Source: an uncultured Bacteroides sp.
GTDB lineage: Bacteria; Bacteroidota; Bacteroidia; Bacteroidales; Bacteroidaceae
DNA: 43,590 bases
Direction of reading: 5' to 3'
Assembly: GCA_900542985.1 (NCBI GenBank)
Contig: UQPQ01000023.1
Coordinates: forward strand, 1 to 43,590
Program-made: the position numbers and the translations under genes
The notes under the pieces: model-generated
Databases searched by the model: none
Told to the model about the DNA's origin: nothing
What the model saw: only the letters and a program-made list of their open reading frames with translations
Part shown: positions 42,241 to 43,590 of the stretch, piece after piece
How positions within the stretch are numbered: position 1 is the first letter of the stretch
How the letters are laid out: each line of letters begins with the position of its first letter

Positions 42241-42939
42241 ATGAAAGAAATGGAGAACAACGATTTTGTCCATACGTTGGATGCGGTATATAACCTTTGT
42301 TCCGAAATCAAGGAACATATAACTTCGATTGAAACGACTGATGAAGAAGAAAACAATGAGGGACTTATCCTGCTTTCCGACAATTTGCAACGGCTTCAAG
42401 CGGAGATTGCTGGAATGAAGTCCCAGCTTTCAGCCGGAAGAAATGAGTGGGAGAAGTTCCGTGAACTGACACTGGTTCGTGTCAAGGAGATGCACAGCTT
42501 GTATGTCAACCTGTGTGCCACTAACAAGGACATATTTTCGGAACAGGAACGCATCGCTAACGAATTGCAGAGAATACAGCAGTTGGAAGTTCATCATACC
42601 AACAATCATATTTTGGATTTCAAAGCCTCACGGCCATTCTTGTGGCAGGTTGTCATGTTTGGGATAATTCTGCTTCTTTTGGTCGGCAATGCTTGTCAGT
42701 TTAAACGAAATATGCAACTCTCTGACAATGACTTGAAGTACCGTCTTATCAAAATGTATGGTGGTATTTCAGGAAATGAATTGGATACATTGGAAGTGGT
42801 ATTCCATCGTGACAGAGATAAAACTGTCATTAGGAATATCCGTAATGAGGTAGAAGATTTTGAATATCGTACACGGGTAAGGGCTGAGAAACTGGAAAAG
42901 GCAAGACTGTTGCAGCAGGAAGCGCAAGAACTTGAATAA
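42241..42939 (+). CDS. Membrane-anchored coiled-coil protein of the mobilization region
   Basis: A 232-aa protein 22 bp after the relaxase. Residues ~1-130 are rich in heptad-like, charged helices (LQRLQAEIAGMKSQL, ERIANELQRIQQLE); a single transmembrane helix lies at ~145-162 (VVMFGIILLLLVGNACQF); the C-terminal ~70 residues are a charged helix (DRDKTVIRNIRNEVEDFEYRTRVRAEKLEKARLLQQ). No enzyme motif is seen. Such proteins often follow relaxases in Bacteroides mobilizable elements and may link the relaxosome to the membrane coupling protein. That is inference from position. Confidence 0.75.
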   Translation: MKEMENNDFVHTLDAVYNLCSEIKEHITSIETTDEEENNEGLILLSDNLQRLQAEIAGMKSQLSAGRNEWEKFRELTLVRVKEMHSLYVNLCATNKDIFSEQERIANELQRIQQLEVHHTNNHILDFKASRPFLWQVVMFGIILLLLVGNACQFKRNMQLSDNDLKYRLIKMYGGISGNELDTLEVVFHRDRDKTVIRNIRNEVEDFEYRTRVRAEKLEKARLLQQEAQELE

Positions 42940-42957
42940 AGAAGTTTTTTATATGCG

Positions 42958-43001
42958 AAAGGAAGTATAATCTGCAATATAGGGTTATACTTCCTTTTTT
43001 T
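42958..43001 (+). terminator. Terminator of the mobilization operon
   Basis: GGAAGTATAA (42961-42970) pairs perfectly with TTATACTTCC (42985-42994) and is followed by seven T. It separates the mobilization genes from the restriction-like gene. Confidence 0.9.
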
Positions 43002-43034
43002 ATTGGTTATGAGGTATATATCAACAAATTAGAT

Positions 43035-43042
43035 TACTTTTG
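43035..43042 (+). promoter_or_regulatory. -7 box upstream of the restriction-like gene
   Basis: TACTTTTG fits TAnnTTTG and lies 27 bp before ATG 43070, after the terminator. A matching -33 TTTG is not evident. It suggests independent expression of the cargo gene. Confidence 0.5.
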
Positions 43043-43069
43043 CTTGTGATTTTATTAAAAAAGGACATT

Positions 43070-43561
43070 ATGGGACAATTAAAGCCTAATCAAATATTGA
43101 ATAAAGCGTATAGGCAGGTAGCAATAGAAACTGAAGATTTCAATCGTTTTAAAAAAGCTCTTCATACTTTATTATCTACCATATCAGATGGTCAAAGAGA
43201 AGAAACCCAAAAGGAACACTTAAGGAATTTCCTAAGTGATACTTTTTATAAACCATACTATATGGCTCCAGAAGAAGATATAGATTTGGCTGTAAGATTA
43301 GATAAAACAAGTAAGTCAAATATTGGTTTATTAATTGAGGTAAAGAGTACAACCAACAAAAACGAAATGATTTCTGTTGGTAACTTAAATAGGAAAGCTC
43401 TGCAGGAACTCTTGCTCTATTATTTAAGAGAAAGAATATCCAAGAAAAATTCAGATATTAAATATCTGATAGCTACCAATGTATATGAATATTTTATCTT
43501 TGATGCCCAAGAGTTTGAGCAAAAATTTTATCAAAATAACCTGTTGGCGGAATTAATTTAG
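43070..43561 (+). CDS. PD-(D/E)XK nuclease-type domain like the N-terminus of Eco57I/type IIG restriction enzymes (stand-alone or truncated)
   Basis: A 163-aa frame, started at ATG 43070 rather than 30 bp upstream. It resembles the N-terminal domain of large Eco57I-like restriction-methylase proteins: NKAYRQVAIETEDFNRFKKALHTLL, FLSDTFYKPYYMAPEEDIDLAV, GLLIEVKSTTNKNEM, NLNRKALQELLLYYLRER, YLIATNVYEYFIFDAQEFEQKF. D72, E90 and K92 fit a PD-(D/E)XK nuclease site. In full-length relatives (over 1000 aa) the protein continues into a methyltransferase; here it stops at TAG 43559-43561, in the middle of an inverted repeat. It may be a decayed remnant, a split gene, or a natural single-domain protein. 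The window ends 29 bp later. Confidence 0.7.
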   Translation: MGQLKPNQILNKAYRQVAIETEDFNRFKKALHTLLSTISDGQREETQKEHLRNFLSDTFYKPYYMAPEEDIDLAVRLDKTSKSNIGLLIEVKSTTNKNEMISVGNLNRKALQELLLYYLRERISKKNSDIKYLIATNVYEYFIFDAQEFEQKFYQNNLLAELI

Positions 43562-43581
43562 TGCATACTTAATTCTGCCAA
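43544..43581. repeat. 13-bp inverted repeat spanning the stop codon of the nuclease-like gene
   Basis: TTGGCGGAATTAA (43544-43556) and TTAATTCTGCCAA (43569-43581) pair over 13 positions with one G-U, around a 12-nt loop that contains the TAG stop. No T run follows before 43590, so it is not a standard terminator. It could be a recombination junction or an RNA hairpin. Confidence 0.65.
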
Positions 43582-43590
43582 TGGGCTTGT

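Larger units (their letters stand above)
34398..43590 (+). mobile_element. Integrative mobilizable element inserted in tRNA-Pro (right end outside window)
   Basis: At least 9.2 kb beginning at a truncated tRNA. The order is integrase, AlbA_2 protein, two HTH proteins, primase-helicase, iteron-like region, Toprim primase, oriT-like hairpins, MobC, relaxase, membrane protein, then cargo with its own promoter. This is the plan of Bacteroides NBU/Tn4555-type mobilizable elements: self-integration and mobilization genes but no conjugation (tra) genes in view. No second att copy is present up to 43590, so the element continues. Confidence 0.87.

Overview
The window looks like a piece of a Bacteroidaceae chromosome (Bacteroides or Phocaeicola type). 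Grounds: a SusC/SusD glycan-uptake locus, many lipoproteins with Bacteroidota-style signals, promoters of the form TTTG / TAnnTTTG, little Shine-Dalgarno use, moderate-to-low GC, and a Bacteroides-type mobilizable element. The species cannot be fixed from the sequence alone.

Layout. (1) 1-378: 3' end of 23S rRNA, 5S rRNA and the rrn terminator. (2) 813-4582: a secreted calcineurin-type phosphoesterase fused to a PQQ-type beta-propeller, then nicotinate phosphoribosyltransferase. (3) 4824-11386: leucine operon leuA-leuC-leuD-(leuA/citramalate synthase paralogue)-leuB. It is preceded by a complete transcription attenuator: promoter, 26-codon Ile/Leu-rich leader peptide, antiterminator arms and terminator. 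(4) 11489-13012: msrA (minus) and a secreted TPR protein (plus). (5) 13040-18491: a LytS/LytTR-type two-component pair (minus) divergent from a three-gene envelope operon (small lipoprotein, TonB-dependent-type outer-membrane protein, Spy/CpxP-like protein). Two 21-bp tandem direct repeats between the divergent promoters are the obvious candidate LytTR site. (6) 18693-33006: a minus-strand polysaccharide utilization locus: AGE-family sugar epimerase, GH89 alpha-N-acetylglucosaminidase, SusC, SusD, a DUF1735/F5-8C surface protein, a DUF4855-GDPD fusion, an unrecognised lipoprotein and an SGNH hydrolase. No regulator is adjacent. The enzymes suggest alpha-GlcNAc-capped glycans (mucin O-glycan or heparan-type) as target, with GlcNAc-to-ManNAc epimerization inside the cell. 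(7) 33007-34392: AT-rich intergenic DNA with a perfect inverted repeat, then a small lipoprotein gene.

(8) 34398 to the window end: an integrative mobilizable element inserted in a tRNA-Pro gene. It starts at a 3' fragment of the tRNA next to that tRNA's terminator. It carries a tyrosine recombinase, an AlbA_2 ATP-binding protein with internal 11-bp tandem repeats, two helix-turn-helix proteins, an SF3-type primase-helicase, an iteron-like cluster of TGTTGA/TCAACA, a Toprim primase, a hairpin-rich oriT candidate, MobC, a MOB relaxase, a membrane coiled-coil protein, and a PD-(D/E)XK domain like the N-terminus of type IIG restriction enzymes that ends at a stop codon inside an inverted repeat. 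The right end lies outside the window.

The regulatory DNA gives the strongest observations: the leu attenuator, the LytTR-type repeat, the origin and oriT candidates of the element, and the frame-breaking 11-bp repeats.
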